Source: JBLKSS01 sp047607725
Lineage (GTDB): Bacteria > Pseudomonadota > Gammaproteobacteria > Enterobacterales > Enterobacteriaceae
Assembly (NCBI RefSeq): GCF_047607725.1
Contig: NZ_JBLKSS010000125.1
Span: 1 to 32,845, forward strand
DNA length: 32,845 nt
Direction of reading: 5' to 3'
Below, piece by piece: positions 8,455 to 17,135 of the stretch (position 1 is the first letter of the stretch; each line of letters begins with the position of its first letter). The position numbers were made by a program, and so were the translations under genes. The notes beneath the pieces were generated by a model. That model saw nothing but the letters and a program-made list of their open reading frames with translations, was not told where the DNA came from and did no database searches.

Positions 8455-9477
8455 TTAGTTTTTTGCTAATTTTCGCTCGATGGCTTTCATCCGCTTGCTC
8501 ATATCGCTAATATTCATGACTAACGCGGCGGTTTTACGCCACTCTTTATTCGGCTGTAGCGGGATCCCGGATGAGTATACGCCGGGTTCGGTTATCGGAC
8601 GCATAACCATGCCCATGCCGGTCACCGTGACTTTATCGCAAATGGCCATATGGCCATTAATGACGCTCGCGCCGCCAATCATGCAATAGCGGCCGATGGT
8701 CAGACTGCCCGCCATAATAACGCCGCCGGCGACCGCGGTATTGTCACCAATAATCACGTTATGTGCAATCTGGCACTGATTATCGATAATCACGCCGTTG
8801 CCGATGGTGGTATCGTCCAGCGCGCCGCGATCGATGGTGGTGCAGGCGCCGATTTCAACCCGATCGCCGATGATGACGCGGCCCAGCTGCGGGATTTTGA
8901 TCCAATTGCCACGATCGTTGGCATAGCCGAAACCATCGGCGCCAATGACGGTACCGGATTGGATCAGGCAACGCTCGCCGATGACAATGTCGTGATAGAC
9001 GGTGACGTTGGCCCATAAGCACGTGCCGGCGCCAATGCGGGTGTTCTTGCCGACAAAACAGCCAGGGCCGATTATCACGTCATCCCCCAGCACCACGCCG
9101 GATTCCACCACGGCGTTAGCGCCCACCGCCACCCGCTGTCCCAGGGTCGCGTCAGGCGCAATGACCGCGCCCGCGCCGATATCCTCGGCAGGCTTCGGCG
9201 TGGTGTCCATCAGCTGCGCCATACGGGCGTAAGTCAGGTAAGGATTACTAACCGCCAGCGCGGCGCCGGTGCAGAAAGGCAGACTGTCTTCGGTGAGCAC
9301 CACCGCCGACGCCTGACAGGAAGAGAGTTTTTCACGAAAGCGGCTGTCCGAGAGAAACGTAATCTGGCCCGCTTGCGCGCTGTTCATGGAGGCAATGCCG
9401 GTGATGACGATCTCGCCATCACCGTGCAATTGTGCATCCAACTGCTGTGCTAAATCAGCCAGTCGAATTGAAGACAT
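8455..9477 (-). CDS. lpxD: UDP-3-O-(3-hydroxymyristoyl)glucosamine N-acyltransferase
   Basis: LpxD adds the second 3-hydroxyacyl chain, at the amino group of UDP-3-O-acylglucosamine, in the third step of lipid A synthesis. The product is 340 aa against 341 in E. coli. An N-terminal uridine-binding domain (SSIRLADLAQQLDAQLHGDG) is followed by a hexapeptide-repeat beta-helix from about residue 100 to 320, with the catalytic histidine region QCQIAHNVIIGDNTAVAGG near 235-255, and a C-terminal helical extension (ISDMSKRMKAIERKLAKN). The start at 9477 lies 3 bases after the skp stop, so the two are almost certainly cotranscribed. Intact. Confidence 0.97.
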   Translation of the reverse strand: MSSIRLADLAQQLDAQLHGDGEIVITGIASMNSAQAGQITFLSDSRFREKLSSCQASAVVLTEDSLPFCTGAALAVSNPYLTYARMAQLMDTTPKPAEDIGAGAVIAPDATLGQRVAVGANAVVESGVVLGDDVIIGPGCFVGKNTRIGAGTCLWANVTVYHDIVIGERCLIQSGTVIGADGFGYANDRGNWIKIPQLGRVIIGDRVEIGACTTIDRGALDDTTIGNGVIIDNQCQIAHNVIIGDNTAVAGGVIMAGSLTIGRYCMIGGASVINGHMAICDKVTVTGMGMVMRPITEPGVYSSGIPLQPNKEWRKTAALVMNISDMSKRMKAIERKLAKN

Positions 9478-9480
9478 AAC

Positions 9481-9978
9481 TTATTTGACCTGTTTCAGAA
9501 CGTCAGCGGTAATGTCTTTGGCGTTGCTGGCATAAGCGACGGCGTTAGCATCGATAACGACATCATAGCCTTCTTTGGTGGCAACGCTCTTCACCGCGTC
9601 CTGAATACGGCTCAGAATTTTGTTACGTTCTTCCGTCTGGCGACGACGGTTGTCCTGCTCGAACGCCTGCGCTTTGGTGGAGAAGGTTTCGCGCTGCGCC
9701 CTCACCGATTTCTCCAGAGAGCTACGCTCGCTGGCTTTCATGGTGGAGCCGTCACGCTGCAGACGCTGCATCTTGGTCTGTAGGTCACGTTCCATAGACT
9801 GAAGTTCGGTGGCGCGGCCCTTGAATTCATTTTCGAGCTGTTTAGTGACCACGGCACGCTGCTGCGACTGCTGGAAAATGCTGGAGACGTTAACCACAGC
9901 AATTTTATCGGCAGCTTGCGCGACGGTGGAGGTAGCTAGTGCTAAACCCAGGCCCGCGGCATATAACCACTTTTTCAC
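9481..9978 (-). CDS. skp: Periplasmic chaperone Skp (OmpH)
   Basis: Skp is a trimeric periplasmic holdase that carries unfolded outer membrane proteins to the BAM complex. I choose the GTG at 9978, preceded by AAGGAG about 6 bases upstream, giving a 165-aa precursor (E. coli 161). The upstream frame to 9996 adds only six residues in front of the signal peptide. The signal peptide is KKWLYAAGLGLALATSTVAQA with predicted cleavage before ADKIAVVNV. The long middle part rich in Lys, Arg, Glu and Gln (about 50-120) fits the coiled-coil tentacles, and the C-terminus KDITADVLKQVK matches the family. It lies between bamA and lpxD as in E. coli. Confidence 0.95.
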   Translation of the reverse strand: MKKWLYAAGLGLALATSTVAQAADKIAVVNVSSIFQQSQQRAVVTKQLENEFKGRATELQSMERDLQTKMQRLQRDGSTMKASERSSLEKSVRAQRETFSTKAQAFEQDNRRRQTEERNKILSRIQDAVKSVATKEGYDVVIDANAVAYASNAKDITADVLKQVK

Positions 9979-10025
9979 TATAAACTCCTTAACCACTCAT
10001 TGTGTTTTGCTTCATTGTAAAGCCA

Positions 10026-10081
10026 GGCGACAGTGTAAACCTGCTTTTCACGCAACATCTTACGTCAATGCCTCTGTCGCC
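10026..10081 (-). promoter_or_regulatory. Inverted repeat in the bamA-skp spacer
   Basis: GGCGACAG at 10026-10033 and CTGTCGCC at 10074-10081 are perfect 8-bp inverted repeats about 40 bases apart, in the 136-bp spacer between the bamA stop and the skp start. There is no U-run, so it may be a partial attenuator or mRNA structure lowering or stabilising skp expression; it may also be chance. Confidence 0.3.
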
Positions 10082-10114
10082 CTGCTCCTTGCCTGCACAT
10101 CATCCCGTGTAATA

Positions 10115-12547
10115 TTACCACGTTTTACCGATATTAAGCTGGAACTGCTCTGACTTGTCGCCGTCGTATTTCTTGACCGGCTGCGCATAAGAGAACACCA
10201 GCGGCCCCAGCGGCGACATCCACTGCAGGGCGATACCGCTGGAAATACGGATATTGCCCGGATCGCTGTAGTCCGGAATACCGGCGGCGCGGGTCGCGCT
10301 GGTATTTTGCCAGTCGGTGTCCCAAACGGTGCCGCCATCGACAAACAGCGAGGTGCGCACCGAGTTGGCATATTTTTCGCTCAAGAACGGCGTCGGTACA
10401 ATAAGCTCGGCGCTGGCGATGGCCATCGCGTTGCCGCCCACGGCGTCGCTGGAGTTGTCTACCGGACAATCACTATAGCGGGTATTGCCTCTATTGCACT
10501 TATAATACGCCGCTTTCGGACCAATGGTATTGGAACGGAAACCGCGCACGGTGTTGGAACCACCGGCATAGAAGTTGTCGTAGAACGGCACATCCTTGCC
10601 GCCCAGCCCGTCGGCGTAGCCGGCGCGCGCCCGGCCCATCAGCACCCAGTTGCCGCTTTCGCTAAGCGGGATGTAGTGGCTGGCGTCGAAGGTGATTTTG
10701 TAATATTCGTTATCGGAACCAGGCACCGTCACCTTACCGGTCAGGCTGGCGCGAGAACCGGCGGTGGGGAAATAACCGCGGTCCAGATTGTTGTAGCTCC
10801 AGCCCATCGAGAAGAAGAAGTCATCGGCGCTGAAATCGGCGTCGCTGTCCGCCTTATCCGTGGTGACCACCTTGGGATTGATGCCGACGCTGTTCAGATA
10901 GCGCCACATTGTGACCTGCGGCTCCATATTGGTCAGATCGTCATGCACGTAGTCCAGGCCGAAATTCAGCGAATGGTTTTCGCTAATGGGGAAGCCCAGC
11001 GTGGTGCCCACGCCGTAGCTGCGCAGGTCGTAGTCCGACAAATCCGCGTCATCAGCGTTAAAATCATTGTAGAAGATCTTGCCGCCCAGGCTGACGCCAT
11101 CCACCGTAAAGTAGGGATCGGTCATCGACAGCTCGGCATAGGTCTGGTAGTCGTTCTTGGTACCGCTAAAGCCGACGGAGTTACCGGTCCCCAGCCAGTT
11201 ATCCTGCTGGATACCGAACTGGAAGCTGACGCCGCTCTCGGTCCCGAAGCCGACGCCGACGTTGATGCTGCCGGTGTTGCGCTCCTTCACCTTGTAGACC
11301 ACGTCTACCTGGTCCGGCGAAGGCGAACCGGGCACGCGCTGGGTTTCGGTATCCATGGTTTCAAAGTAGCCCAGACGATTGAGGCGCTCTTTACCCTGAT
11401 CGACCAGATTGCTGCCGAGCCAAGCGCCTTCCATCTGGCGCATTTCACGGCGCAGCACGGAGTCCTTGGTGATATCGTTGCCTTCAAAGCGTACCTGGCG
11501 CACGTAGAACCGGTTGCCCGCGTCGACGCTGACGTGCAGCTTGACCGTTTTGTCCGCGTCGTTAATTTCCGGCGGCGTCGCCACGCGCGGATAGGCATAG
11601 CCGTAACGACCCAGCAATTGCTTGATGTCGTTCTCCATCTTGGTGACCTTGGCGCCGTTGTACAGTTCGCCCGGCTGCACCTTGGCCAACTGCTCGATTT
11701 CGGCGGAGTGGCCGGCCATGTTGCCGTTGACCACCGTGCCGGACAGCTTGTATTGTGCGCCTTCGGTGATGTTCAGGGTGATGTAGATGCCCTTTTTGTC
11801 CGGCGTCAGGCTGACCTGCGTGGAATCGATATTGAAGCGGGCATAACCGCGATCGAGATAAAAGCTGCGCAGGGTTTCAAGATCCCCGGCCAGGTTTTGT
11901 TTTTGGTATTTGCGATCGCCCACCACGTTCCACCACGGCACTTCATCGCGCAGCTGGAAGCGTGAAATCAGCTCATCGGTGGTGAAAGCATGGTTGTCGA
12001 CAATATTGATTTGCTGAATTTTGGCCGAGACGCCTTCGGTAAACACCAGCTTCAGATCGACGCGGTTGCGCGGCAGCGGCGTGACCACCGCCTTCACCGT
12101 GGCGCTGTATTTGCCGGCGCTGTAGTAGAAGTCCTCGAGCCCCTTTTCAATATTGGAAATAGTGGTGCGGTCAAGGGCCTCGCCGACCCGGACGCCTTGG
12201 GCATCCAGGTTTTGCTTGAGCATCTCCTCCTTCACCGCTTTGTTGCCGGAGAAGGTAATGCTGGCAATGGTCGGGCGCTCCTTGACCTGTACGACCAATG
12301 AATCTCCGTCACGCAGCACCCGGACATCCTCAAAGTTTCCGGTAGCGAAAAGAGCGCGGATAGTATTGCCGATATCTTCATCGGTCGCCGTGTCGCCGAC
12401 ACGGATCGGCATACTGAGTAACGCCGCACCGACGGCGACCCGTTGCAGTCCTTCGAAATGAATGTCCTTCACTACGAACCCGTCTGCACCGTATACGGTG
12501 GCGCTGCTAAGAAGCAGCGACGCTATGAGCAACTTTTTCATCGCCAT
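10115..12547 (-). CDS. bamA: Outer membrane protein assembly factor BamA
   Basis: BamA is the Omp85 core of the BAM machine, which folds beta-barrel proteins into the outer membrane. The product is 810 aa, the E. coli length. A signal peptide (MAMKKLLIASLLLSSATVYG) with cleavage before ADGFVVKDI is followed by five POTRA domains to about residue 420 and a 16-stranded barrel. The conserved lid-loop motif VRGF is present in GGSNTVRGFRSNTIGP, followed by a shorter extracellular loop that still keeps two cysteines (KCNRGNTRYSDC). The C-terminus ends in an aromatic residue, GKTW. POTRA5 carries an extra Ser-Pro (GSPSPDQ) from a 6-bp tandem repeat at 11315-11326. It sits between rseP and skp; a sigma-E contribution is known in E. 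coli but I did not identify such a promoter here. Confidence 0.97.
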   Translation of the reverse strand: MAMKKLLIASLLLSSATVYGADGFVVKDIHFEGLQRVAVGAALLSMPIRVGDTATDEDIGNTIRALFATGNFEDVRVLRDGDSLVVQVKERPTIASITFSGNKAVKEEMLKQNLDAQGVRVGEALDRTTISNIEKGLEDFYYSAGKYSATVKAVVTPLPRNRVDLKLVFTEGVSAKIQQINIVDNHAFTTDELISRFQLRDEVPWWNVVGDRKYQKQNLAGDLETLRSFYLDRGYARFNIDSTQVSLTPDKKGIYITLNITEGAQYKLSGTVVNGNMAGHSAEIEQLAKVQPGELYNGAKVTKMENDIKQLLGRYGYAYPRVATPPEINDADKTVKLHVSVDAGNRFYVRQVRFEGNDITKDSVLRREMRQMEGAWLGSNLVDQGKERLNRLGYFETMDTETQRVPGSPSPDQVDVVYKVKERNTGSINVGVGFGTESGVSFQFGIQQDNWLGTGNSVGFSGTKNDYQTYAELSMTDPYFTVDGVSLGGKIFYNDFNADDADLSDYDLRSYGVGTTLGFPISENHSLNFGLDYVHDDLTNMEPQVTMWRYLNSVGINPKVVTTDKADSDADFSADDFFFSMGWSYNNLDRGYFPTAGSRASLTGKVTVPGSDNEYYKITFDASHYIPLSESGNWVLMGRARAGYADGLGGKDVPFYDNFYAGGSNTVRGFRSNTIGPKAAYYKCNRGNTRYSDCPVDNSSDAVGGNAMAIASAELIVPTPFLSEKYANSVRTSLFVDGGTVWDTDWQNTSATRAAGIPDYSDPGNIRISSGIALQWMSPLGPLVFSYAQPVKKYDGDKSEQFQLNIGKTW

Positions 12548-12577
12548 CGTGGTTATGCGTTCTTCCTAACATAATCT

Positions 12578-12594
12578 CAGGCTATCATAGCCTG
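12578..12594 (-). promoter_or_regulatory. Hairpin enclosing the rseP stop codon
   Basis: CAGGCTA (12578-12584) and TAGCCTG (12588-12594) are perfect 7-bp inverted repeats whose 3-nt loop (12585-12587) is the rseP TGA stop. The downstream bamA start is about 38 bases away. It could affect termination or bamA translation; function unknown. Confidence 0.35.
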
Positions 12595-13940
12595 GAGAAA
12601 TCATTGAAAAGGGCCAGACCCATTAGCAGCACCAGCAAAATCGAGCCGATACGGTAACTAAAGTCCTGCACTCGTTCGGACACCGGCCCTCCCTTGAGCT
12701 TTTCTATCGCCAGGAAGAGCAAATGGCCACCATCTAACACCGGTAACGGGAACAGATTGATAATCCCTAAATTGACGCTTATCAGCGCCAGAAACATCAG
12801 GTAATAAATCAAACCGTATTCCGCTGACATTCCTGCGCCCTGGGCGATAGAAATCGGCCCGCTAAGATTGTTCAGCTTAACATCTCCGGTTACCAATTTG
12901 CCTAACATACTGACCGTAAGCCGCATCAGCTGCCAGGTTTTTTCGCCGGCCTGGGCCAGGGCCGGGAGCGGACCGTACTGCCGCACGGTTTTGTATTCTG
13001 CCGGCAGCGGGATGATCTTCGGCACGACGCCCGCGAAACCTTCCACTTCCCCTTTGCCCACCGGCTTGCTGTCGGGTCGCAGGGTGATATCCAGTGAGCT
13101 GCCCTGCCGTTCAATGCCTACCCGCAGCGGCCGACCGGGGTTATCGCGTACCTGGGTCACAAACAGCTGCCATGCGGCGACCGGCTGACCATCGACTTTA
13201 ACGATCCTGTCGCCGGCTTGCAAACCGGCTTTCATCGCGGCCGACCCCTGCTGGACTTCGGCAAGCACCGGCTCAATGCGCGGACCGAGGGGAATAATGC
13301 CCAGTGCAACAATGGCGTCTTGCTTGTTCAGCTCGAATTGCCAGCCGCGCAAATCCAGCGTTTTCCGCTCGCCCTGCGCGGCGCCGAACGGCGCGACGCC
13401 AAGGGTGGTTTCGCCGTCGCCAATCTTATCGATAAGCTGCAGGCGAACTGAATCCCAGTCAGGCGTTTCGATACCGTCAACCGACTTAAGTTCCATACCG
13501 GGAGAAATTTCGGCCTGCGCTGCGATAGACTTGGGGGCGACTTCGCCAATAACCGGCCGGTAGCTCGGCACGCCTATTAGAAACACCAGCCAATAGGCGA
13601 AAATGGCGAACAAGAAGTTGAACACCGGCCCGGCGGCGATAATCGCGGCGCGCTGCCAGACGGTCTTATGGTTGAACGCTTCGTGACGACGCTCGGGCGC
13701 GACGGTGCCTACCCGCTCGTCCAGCATTTTGACATAGCCGCCCAGGGGAATGGCGGCGATAACATATTCCGTGCCGCGTTTATCACGCCGGCGCCACAGC
13801 GCACGCCCGAAGCCGATGGAAAAACGTTCCACCGTCACGCCGCAGCGGCGGGCCACCCAAAAATGACCGAACTCATGCACCGTGATCAATACACCCAGCG
13901 CGACGATGAACGCGGCAAGACTCCAGAAAAAGTGCAGCAT
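12585..13940 (-). CDS. rseP: Site-2 protease RseP, sigma-E regulator
   Basis: RseP is an inner membrane zinc metalloprotease that cuts the anti-sigma factor RseA after DegS and releases sigma-E; it also clears leftover signal peptides. The product is 451 aa (E. coli 450). The first transmembrane segment carries the HEFGH zinc motif near residues 22-26, next come two PDZ domains (around 115-200 and 200-310, including AGLQAGDRIVKVDG), and the third zinc ligand lies in PVLDGGHLLFLAIEKLKG near 400. The last segment is RIGSILLVLLMGLALFNDF. It follows cdsA by 19 bases and precedes bamA, so envelope stress signalling and barrel assembly are genetically linked here as in E. coli. Confidence 0.97.
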   Translation of the reverse strand: MLHFFWSLAAFIVALGVLITVHEFGHFWVARRCGVTVERFSIGFGRALWRRRDKRGTEYVIAAIPLGGYVKMLDERVGTVAPERRHEAFNHKTVWQRAAIIAAGPVFNFLFAIFAYWLVFLIGVPSYRPVIGEVAPKSIAAQAEISPGMELKSVDGIETPDWDSVRLQLIDKIGDGETTLGVAPFGAAQGERKTLDLRGWQFELNKQDAIVALGIIPLGPRIEPVLAEVQQGSAAMKAGLQAGDRIVKVDGQPVAAWQLFVTQVRDNPGRPLRVGIERQGSSLDITLRPDSKPVGKGEVEGFAGVVPKIIPLPAEYKTVRQYGPLPALAQAGEKTWQLMRLTVSMLGKLVTGDVKLNNLSGPISIAQGAGMSAEYGLIYYLMFLALISVNLGIINLFPLPVLDGGHLLFLAIEKLKGGPVSERVQDFSYRIGSILLVLLMGLALFNDFSRL

Positions 13941-13959
13941 AAGCGCTCCCAGTCCCGAC

Positions 13960-14817
13960 TCAGATAGCGTTAAAGACCAGCAGCATCAGACAGGCGAACA
14001 CCGGCACCGCGGCGGTCAAACTGTCTATACGATCTAAAATACCGCCATGGCCGGGGATTAAATGGCCGCTGTCCTTGATGCCGGCCTCCCGTTTGAACAT
14101 ACTTTCGGTTAAATCACCCAGCACCGACGCCAGCGCCGCGACAACCGAGCAAATCAGCAGCGTAAGCGGTGCGGCGTCAAGGGGCGCATATTTGCCGAAC
14201 AGCCAGGCTATCAGCGCGGAAGTGACCAGACCGCCCACCAGCCCTTCCCAGGTTTTGCCGGGAGAGACCTTCGGTGCCAGCTTGTGACGGCCCCGCGCGC
14301 GCCCGAACATGTAGGCGCCGGAATCCGCGCCCCAGACCAACAACATGACATACAATAGCCACCAGGCACCGGTAAAGTGGTTAATATCATAATGGTGCTG
14401 ACGCAGCGCAAGCATGCCCCAGAAAAAGGGAAAAATGGTCAGGATACCGAACGCCAGCCGCAGTAGCCGGGATTCGCGCCAAAGCGTGGCGGAGCGGGGA
14501 TAGCACAATACCAGCAACAGCACCGCCAGCCACCAGGCCAGGGCGGCCCATAAGGCATATTGCGCCTGCCAGACGGTCACGAACGGCCGATAGGCCGGTA
14601 CGGTGAGCATCATCAGCGCCAGCAGCAGACCGCAGAGTATGGCAAACCAGATGCGCTGACTGCGGGAGGCCAGTCCCGCAAGCTGCCCCCATTCCCAGGC
14701 GCTCAGCATACACACTGCGAGGGTAACCAGGGCAAATCCAACCGGCGGCAACAAAAACAGTGCGGCGATAACAATGGGTATCAGGACAAAAGCAGTAATC
14801 AGGCGATACTTCAGCAA
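13960..14817 (-). CDS. cdsA: Phosphatidate cytidylyltransferase (CDP-diglyceride synthase)
   Basis: CdsA makes CDP-diacylglycerol from CTP and phosphatidic acid, the branch point to all phospholipids. The product is 285 aa, the E. coli length, with about eight hydrophobic membrane segments starting from LITAFVLIPIVIAALFLLPP. The family signature is complete near residues 235-265: SMFKREAGIKDSGHLIPGHG followed by GILDRIDSLTAA. The earlier GADSGAYMFGRARGRHKLAP and SPGKTWEG stretches are also typical. It lies 9 bases after uppS and 19 before rseP. Intact. Confidence 0.97.
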   Translation of the reverse strand: MLKYRLITAFVLIPIVIAALFLLPPVGFALVTLAVCMLSAWEWGQLAGLASRSQRIWFAILCGLLLALMMLTVPAYRPFVTVWQAQYALWAALAWWLAVLLLVLCYPRSATLWRESRLLRLAFGILTIFPFFWGMLALRQHHYDINHFTGAWWLLYVMLLVWGADSGAYMFGRARGRHKLAPKVSPGKTWEGLVGGLVTSALIAWLFGKYAPLDAAPLTLLICSVVAALASVLGDLTESMFKREAGIKDSGHLIPGHGGILDRIDSLTAAVPVFACLMLLVFNAI

Positions 14818-14826
14818 AAATCCCCC

Positions 14827-15588
14827 CTAGGATGCGTTGGCATCATTAGGTGTAGTTCCACCGAAGCGCCGCTCGCGTTGAGCAAAAGCATTCAGCGCAC
14901 CTTCAAAAACAGCGTCGTCAAAATCCGGCCATAACACGTCGGTAAAAAACAGCTCTGCATATGCTATCTGCCACAGCAAGAAATTACTGATGCGATGTTC
15001 CCCTCCGGTGCGGATCACCAGATCCACCGGGGCCAGCTCGTTCATGCAGACCACTTGGCATAAGGCGTCCTCATCTATCTGGTCGGGACACAGGATGCCC
15101 TCTTGCACCCGAGCGGCGAGTTGCCGTACCCCCTGAATGATATCCCAACGTCCACCATAATTCGCGGCAATATTCAGGGTCAACCCGTCATTATTACAGG
15201 TCAGCGCCTCGGAGCGGCGGATGTGCTCCTGCAACCGCATACCGAAGCGCGAGGTGTCACCGATAATACGCAGCCGGACGTTATGCTTGTGCAGGCTTTT
15301 CACTTCGCTGTCCAGCGCCCGCATGAACAGCTCCATTAGCGCGGAAATTTCCTGGCTGGGGCGATTCCAGTTTTCGCTGCTGAACGCATACAGCGTCAAC
15401 GCGTCGAAATGATGGCTGACGGCAAAGCTTACCGCGCGGCGGACCGACTTGACGCCGGCTTGGTGACCGAAGATACGTAATTTCCCCCGGCTTTTCGCCC
15501 AGCGGCCGTTACCATCCATAATAATCGCCACATGGCGTGGTGAGGAGGGAGGCAACGCTTTTGGCTTTTGCTGATTTTCGGACGACAT
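14827..15588 (-). CDS. uppS: Undecaprenyl diphosphate synthase
   Basis: UppS is the cis-prenyltransferase that adds eight isopentenyl units to farnesyl diphosphate, giving the C55 carrier for peptidoglycan and O-antigen. Starting at the ATG at 15588 the product is 253 aa, the E. coli length; the open frame extends to 15708 without family support. The catalytic aspartate lies in HVAIIMDGNGRWAK (residue 25), with TLYAFSSENWNRP near 70-85, NIAANYGGRWDI near 145 and the C-terminal DLVIRTGGEHRISNFLLWQ and ELFFTDVLWPDF. It lies between dxr and cdsA, so an isoprenoid step sits beside the use of its product. Intact. Confidence 0.95.
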   Translation of the reverse strand: MSSENQQKPKALPPSSPRHVAIIMDGNGRWAKSRGKLRIFGHQAGVKSVRRAVSFAVSHHFDALTLYAFSSENWNRPSQEISALMELFMRALDSEVKSLHKHNVRLRIIGDTSRFGMRLQEHIRRSEALTCNNDGLTLNIAANYGGRWDIIQGVRQLAARVQEGILCPDQIDEDALCQVVCMNELAPVDLVIRTGGEHRISNFLLWQIAYAELFFTDVLWPDFDDAVFEGALNAFAQRERRFGGTTPNDANAS

Positions 15589-15783
15589 CACGCTTACGTA
15601 TTTCCTCACTAAGAATACCACCGTCTTACCGGAACGAAGGGCCCCGAACGCGCAAAAAAGCCGTGTGCGTACACGCCCTGTAACTGTTTTTACCCGGCTG
15701 GCCTTCATCGACGGGATGAGTGGCGCAGACTATATCATTTTGCCGGTCATCGAACAAATCAGCCGTCGCGGCGCATCGTCGCG

Positions 15784-16980
15784 TCACCGCCCGTAATACC
15801 TGACGCTTTGGTGAGCCATTTCCCGCGCCTGACCGTCGATGGTCAGCACCGCTTCCACGCTGTCCGGTTCGGGCAGATTGCTCTGTTCCAGCACCCGCCG
15901 ATTGACGGCGGTAATATCGGTAAAGCGGATATCGCCACGCAAAAACGCCGCCACCGCGATTTCATTGGCGGCATTAAGCGTGGTGGTCGCCGCTTGGCCG
16001 CACTGGCTGGCGTCGACCGCCAGCTGCAGGCAGGGATAACGGGCGGCATCCGGCTGCTCGAAGCTCAGCGTGCCGAGGCGTAAAAAATCCAGCGGCGCAA
16101 CGCCGGACGGCACCCGCTCGGGATAGGCCATGGCGTGTGCGATCGGCGTACGCATGTCCGGCGACCCCAATTGCGCCAGCACGCTGCCGTCGGTATAGCG
16201 TACCATGGAGTGGATGATGGACTGGGGATGCAACAGCACTTCCATCTGTTCGGCCGCGGCATTGAACAACCAGCGCGCTTCGATATATTCCAATCCCTTG
16301 TTCATCATGGTAGCGGAGTCCACCGATATTTTGCGTCCCATCGACCAATTGGGGTGGGCGCAGGCCTGCTCCGGCGTCATCATGCCCAGCTCGGCCAGCG
16401 ATGTCTGGCGAAAGGGGCCGCCGGAGCCGGTCAAAATAATGCGCGACACGCCATGTTCCATCAGGGAAGCGTAACCCAACCCGCGCTGAAGTGGTTCAGG
16501 TAAACTCTGAAAAATCGCGTTATGTTCGCTGTCCACCGGTAGCAATAGGGCGTGATGGCGGCGCGCCTCGTTCATGAACAGCCGCCCGCAGGTGACTAGC
16601 GACTCTTTATTGGCCAGCAATACCCGCTTGCCGGCGCGCAGCGCCGCCAGCGTCGCTGACAGGCCAGCGGCGCCGACAATCGCGGCCATGACCGTATCCA
16701 CCTCATCGAGCGCCGCCAGCTCGCATGTGGCCTGCGCGCCCGACAGCACGGCGGTGGCGGCACCCGCCGCATTGAGGTTGGCTGTGAGCGCCCGCGCCGC
16801 GGCGGCGTCCGCCATACAGGCGTAGTCGGGACGAAAGGCCAGACACTGCTCGGTCATCAGGGCAACGTTGTTACCGGCCACCAGCGCGCGCGCGGTGAAT
16901 TGGTCGGGATTGTGCTTTACCACCGCCAGCGTACTGGCGCCAATGGAGCCGGTACTGCCAAGAATCGTCAAATGCCGCAT
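15784..16980 (-). CDS. dxr: 1-deoxy-D-xylulose 5-phosphate reductoisomerase
   Basis: Dxr (IspC) converts DXP to 2-C-methyl-erythritol 4-phosphate with NADPH, the first committed step of the MEP isoprenoid pathway. The product is 398 aa, the E. coli length. The N-terminal nucleotide-binding loop is LGSTGSIGASTL, ALLANKESLV-type sequence (LLANKESLVTCG) is near residue 120, and the metal and substrate region includes LLPVDSEHNAIFQ near 150 and ILTGSGGPFRQTS near 185, with MGRKISVDSATMMNKGLE near 215. A 195-bp spacer separates it from uppS. Intact. Confidence 0.97.
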   Translation of the reverse strand: MRHLTILGSTGSIGASTLAVVKHNPDQFTARALVAGNNVALMTEQCLAFRPDYACMADAAAARALTANLNAAGAATAVLSGAQATCELAALDEVDTVMAAIVGAAGLSATLAALRAGKRVLLANKESLVTCGRLFMNEARRHHALLLPVDSEHNAIFQSLPEPLQRGLGYASLMEHGVSRIILTGSGGPFRQTSLAELGMMTPEQACAHPNWSMGRKISVDSATMMNKGLEYIEARWLFNAAAEQMEVLLHPQSIIHSMVRYTDGSVLAQLGSPDMRTPIAHAMAYPERVPSGVAPLDFLRLGTLSFEQPDAARYPCLQLAVDASQCGQAATTTLNAANEIAVAAFLRGDIRFTDITAVNRRVLEQSNLPEPDSVEAVLTIDGQAREMAHQSVRYYGR

Positions 16981-17065
16981 GAAGTTACTTTTTATACCGC
17001 GTTGGAATATGAAGGAAACATCTAGTCTGAGACGATGGCGCCGTTTTGTCTATGGCGGCTCAAAC

Positions 17066-17121
17066 AAAAAAAACGCTGCAGCGACAGCACCCCGCCAGGG
17101 AGGCGCCGCTGCGGCGTTTTT
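17066..17121 (-). terminator. Rho-independent terminator after frr
   Basis: Arms 17072-17083 and 17107-17118 form a 12-bp stem with one G-U pair; on the minus strand the stem is followed by a run of eight T (17073-17066). A shorter T-run (17117-17121) lies on the plus side, so the structure could act in both directions. It lies about 15 bases past the frr stop and separates frr from dxr. Confidence 0.85.
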
Positions 17122-17135
17122 GATTCACCAGCGGA

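Noticed and set aside
10307..11965. 552-codon plus-strand frame opposite bamA
   Set aside because: Antisense shadow; His/Gln/Val-rich low-complexity translation with no signal or motif.
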